A DNA stretch of 7,970 nt from NCBI GenBank assembly GCA_011051425.1, contig DRLF01000214.1:1-7970 (forward strand), read 5' to 3'. This stretch comes from Thiolapillus brandeum (GTDB lineage Bacteria; Pseudomonadota; Gammaproteobacteria; Chromatiales; Chromatiaceae). Under the pieces are notes generated by a model. It had not been told where the DNA came from, did not search any database, and saw nothing but the letters and a program-made list of their open reading frames with translations. Position 1 is the stretch's first letter; each line of letters starts with the position of its first letter. A program made the translations under genes and the position numbers. This document shows positions 6,002 through 7,970 of the stretch, piece after piece.

Positions 6002-7378
6002 ATGGAAAGTGCACATCACGCCGTATCGGCAGGAACGACCTATCTGTTCGCCACCATCCTGGCCGCCATGATCCTTGCCCTGGCCCTGGAGGAAAAACTC
6101 CATGCCAGGAAGTCGCTCATCGTCGGTTTCTTTGCCATCGGCAGCCTGTTGCTGGCTTCCATCTTCGGCTTCATGCCTTTCGGCGATATCATCATTCCCG
6201 GCGGGCAACGGCTGCATATGCCCATCTACATCGAAGCCGTGGACTGGGAAGTCATCGCCATCATCATCGGATCCAGCCTGTTCGTGGATGTCACCTCCCG
6301 TTCCGGGCTGTTCAGCTGGATCGCCATCAGGCTCACCAAGGCATCCGGTGGCGACCCCCTCAAGCTGCTCTGGTACTACGGCAGCATGACCGTGTTGTTC
6401 TCGGCCGTGTTGAACAACGTGACAGCCATGATCATCGTGGGGTCCCTGACCGGCGTTTCCCTGAAGAAGCTGGGGCAGGACAGGATGATGCTGGGATTTC
6501 TGCTCATCGAAGGTCTGCTGACCAACATCGGCGGCCTGCTGACACTGATCAGCTCTGTACCCAATATCATCGTGGGTAATGCTGCGGGCATCAGCTTCGT
6601 CACCTTTTTCATCAAGGCCAGTCCCTATGTCCTGGTCGCTACCGTCGCCACCCTGCTCCTGGGTGCCAGACTGTTCCGGATCGGATCCCTGAAATCCGAC
6701 TCCGACCGGCAGAAGGCGGCAGCACTCATCGACAGCTTCGATGAAAGAGACGGCATTCACAGCATGCCCTTCTTCTGGTTCTCCACAGCGGCGCTGGTGG
6801 CCTTCATCCTGACGATCGCCACCACTTCCATTACCCCGGTGATCAGGGATCTGGGCATGGGTTTCGTTGCCATGGCTTTTGCCGTTGTCGTGCTGGCCAG
6901 GTTCAAGCACGAGGTGAACGAATTCTACCGGGCAGTGGACTGGGATCTGATCCTGTTCTTCATGTCCCTGTTCGTGGTCATCAACGTCATGGAACACGCC
7001 CAGGTGCTGGCGCTCATTGGCAAAGGAGTTGCCTGGATGATCGGTGAGGGTGACAGCGCCACGGGCACGGCCGCCCTGCTGATCGCTTCTTCTGTTTTCA
7101 GTTCCGTGACCGACAATATACCCCTGGCAGCCATGCTGGCCAAGATCCTGACCAGCCTGAATATCCCCGGCGATTCCTCCCTGTGGTGGTCCGTGGTGTT
7201 CGGCGCCAACCTCGGCGGCAATATAACGCCCATTGGCAGCGCATCCACCCTGGTGGCGGTCACCATCATTCACAAATATCAGCTGAAACTCAGTTTTGGC
7301 GGCTTTGTCAGACTTGCCGTGCCCTACGCGCTGATGCAGATTGTGCTGGCAACAGCCTATGTGCTGCTGGTGCTATAG
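6002..7378 (+). CDS. Ion transporter superfamily permease (ArsB/NhaD/SLC13-like), possible Na+/H+ antiporter
   Basis: A 458-residue polytopic inner-membrane protein with about ten or more hydrophobic segments. The two halves share the elements of the ion transporter superfamily. Half one has AVDWEVIAIIIG (79-90), LNNVTAMIIVGSLT (137-150) and TNIGGLLTLISSVPNIIVG (174-192); half two has AVDWDLILFF (311-320), SVTDNIPLAAML (368-379) and GANLGGNITPIGSASTLVA (401-419). These NxT/DNxP and SxPN/GxNxTPIGS hairpins form the substrate and cation site in related structures. A hydrophilic loop (about 228-252) links the halves. The family includes arsenite permeases, NhaD antiporters, dicarboxylate carriers and the human P protein; NhaD/P-protein-like cation/H+ exchange fits the Usp neighbour, but the substrate is not proven. 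The start at 6002 is chosen by its Shine-Dalgarno. The 3' end overlaps the convergent lrgB by 6 nt. Confidence 0.88.
   Translation: MESAHHAVSAGTTYLFATILAAMILALALEEKLHARKSLIVGFFAIGSLLLASIFGFMPFGDIIIPGGQRLHMPIYIEAVDWEVIAIIIGSSLFVDVTSRSGLFSWIAIRLTKASGGDPLKLLWYYGSMTVLFSAVLNNVTAMIIVGSLTGVSLKKLGQDRMMLGFLLIEGLLTNIGGLLTLISSVPNIIVGNAAGISFVTFFIKASPYVLVATVATLLLGARLFRIGSLKSDSDRQKAAALIDSFDERDGIHSMPFFWFSTAALVAFILTIATTSITPVIRDLGMGFVAMAFAVVVLARFKHEVNEFYRAVDWDLILFFMSLFVVINVMEHAQVLALIGKGVAWMIGEGDSATGTAALLIASSVFSSVTDNIPLAAMLAKILTSLNIPGDSSLWWSVVFGANLGGNITPIGSASTLVAVTIIHKYQLKLSFGGFVRLAVPYALMQIVLATAYVLLVL
7373..7378. other. Shared palindromic stop codons (CTATAG) of two convergent genes
   Basis: CTATAG reads TAG on both strands: the + strand copy (7376-7378) ends the permease and the - strand copy (7375-7373) ends lrgB. 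The coding regions therefore overlap by 6 nt, and no intergenic terminator is possible; any terminator must lie inside the opposing gene. Confidence 0.9.
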
Positions 7379-7970
7379 CATACCCAGCAGCTTCAGCATC
7401 CAGGGAAGCAGCACTGCAGTGGCCAGGGCAGACAAGGCCATGGCCAGCCCGGAAAAAGCTCCCATCTCCCGGTTGAGCTGAAAAGCCCTTGCCGTACCCA
7501 TGCCATGAGCGGCAATGCCCAGCGCCACGCCTTTCACCGCATCATCTTCAATGCGCAGCAGCCTGAACAGGGTGGTGCCTATGACGGCGCCAATGATGCC
7601 TGTTGCCACCACCAGCACGGCGGTGAGCGATGGCAGGCCACCAATCTGCTCTGATATGCCCATAGCAACGGGTGTGGTTACCGACTTTGGCGCCAGAGAC
7701 AGCTGGGTCTCGATACTGGCGCCAAGCACCCAGGCGATACCTACTGAACTCAAAGCGCCGACCACGGCACCAATGATCAACGTAATCAGCAAAGGCAGCA
7801 TACGCTGGCGTATCTTGGCGCACTGCTGGTAGAGCGGTACCGCAAGCGCGACAGTGGCCGGTCCCAACAGGAAATGCACGAATTGTGCACCTTCGAAATA
7901 GGTGCCGTAAGACACATCCGTCAGCTGCAGGAAGGTGATCAGGGCGGCGATGGCCGTGACGACCGGGTTG
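7373..7970 (-). CDS. lrgB: LrgB-family membrane protein (CidB/YohK-like), 5' end outside window
   Basis: The frame is open to the right edge, giving 198 visible residues; family members are about 230-240 long, so roughly 35-40 N-terminal residues are missing. The GTG at 7915 is internal: upstream codons read NPVVTAIAALITFLQLTDV, which is the usual LrgB sequence before SYGTYFEGAQ. Typical family blocks follow: HFLLGPATVALAVPLYQQ, APKSVTTPVAMGISEQIGG, a Val/Ile-rich helix (VVATGIIGAVIG), then GVALGIAAHGMGTARAFQ and a final helix ending LLPWMLKLLGML. About five membrane helices are visible. LrgB works with LrgA (CidA) in holin-like control of murein hydrolase activity, or in plant and bacterial homologues as a glycolate/pyruvate-type carrier. 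An lrgA partner would be expected just upstream, beyond the window. Possible functional link to the convergent permease is not shown. Confidence 0.9.
   Translation of the reverse strand, partial: NPVVTAIAALITFLQLTDVSYGTYFEGAQFVHFLLGPATVALAVPLYQQCAKIRQRMLPLLITLIIGAVVGALSSVGIAWVLGASIETQLSLAPKSVTTPVAMGISEQIGGLPSLTAVLVVATGIIGAVIGTTLFRLLRIEDDAVKGVALGIAAHGMGTARAFQLNREMGAFSGLAMALSALATAVLLPWMLKLLGML

Noticed and set aside
5624..7273. 549-codon open frame on the - strand opposite the permease
   Set aside because: Its product is dominated by G, H, Q, D and E with no hydrophobic core or motif, the usual look of an antisense shadow of a membrane-protein gene with strong codon bias.
7913..7915. GTG as the start of the lrgB gene
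   Set aside because: The frame stays open to the window edge and the upstream codons encode typical LrgB membrane sequence, so this codon is internal.

Overview
The window looks like chromosomal DNA from a moderately GC-rich, Gram-negative bacterium, most likely a gammaproteobacterium. The reasons are an Aas-type acyltransferase/acyl-ACP synthetase, exported proteins with a lipoprotein or Sec signal, a TonB-like inner-membrane anchor protein, and dense packing of housekeeping-type genes. No tRNA, rRNA, insertion sequence, phage gene or CRISPR array is visible. The family calls below are from recognition of motifs, not from a search.

Left block (1-3342, + strand): three overlapping genes. The 3' part of an aas-like gene (C-terminal end of a lysophospholipid acyltransferase domain followed by a full adenylate-forming domain) enters from the left. 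It overlaps a metal-dependent amidohydrolase by 4 nt, which in turn overlaps by 14 nt a small exported protein carrying the CCxxHD signature of phospholipase A2. The tight overlaps suggest one transcript. A lysophospholipid re-acylation enzyme and a putative phospholipid deacylase in the same unit suggest membrane lipid turnover or repair, but this is inference.

Middle block (3355-4988, - strand): a two-gene operon converging on the left block with a gap of only 12 nt. The first gene encodes an unrecognised protein with a TonB-like layout (one membrane helix, a Pro-rich stalk, a C-terminal globular part). The second, whose start overlaps the first gene's stop, encodes an exported metallo-beta-lactamase-fold hydrolase of the RNase Z/arylsulfatase-like group.

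Divergent control region (about 4989-5128): it carries a consensus -10 box (TATAAT) with a poor -35, a pair of direct repeats just upstream, and a small palindrome. A good Shine-Dalgarno sequence lies before a TTG codon, which sets the start of the next gene.

Right block (5129-7970): a tandem, degenerate universal-stress-protein-like gene is followed after 12 nt by a membrane permease of the ion transporter superfamily (ArsB/NhaD/SLC13-like). These two are probably co-expressed, the Usp protein perhaps as a cytoplasmic regulator of the transporter. The permease runs head-on into an lrgB-family gene on the - strand. Their stop codons share the palindrome CTATAG, so there is no room for a terminator. 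lrgB leaves the window at the right edge.

The items most worth follow-up are the PLA2-like lipoprotein in the lipid operon, the TonB-like protein coupled to the exported MBL hydrolase, and the possibly activator-dependent promoter of the Usp-permease unit.
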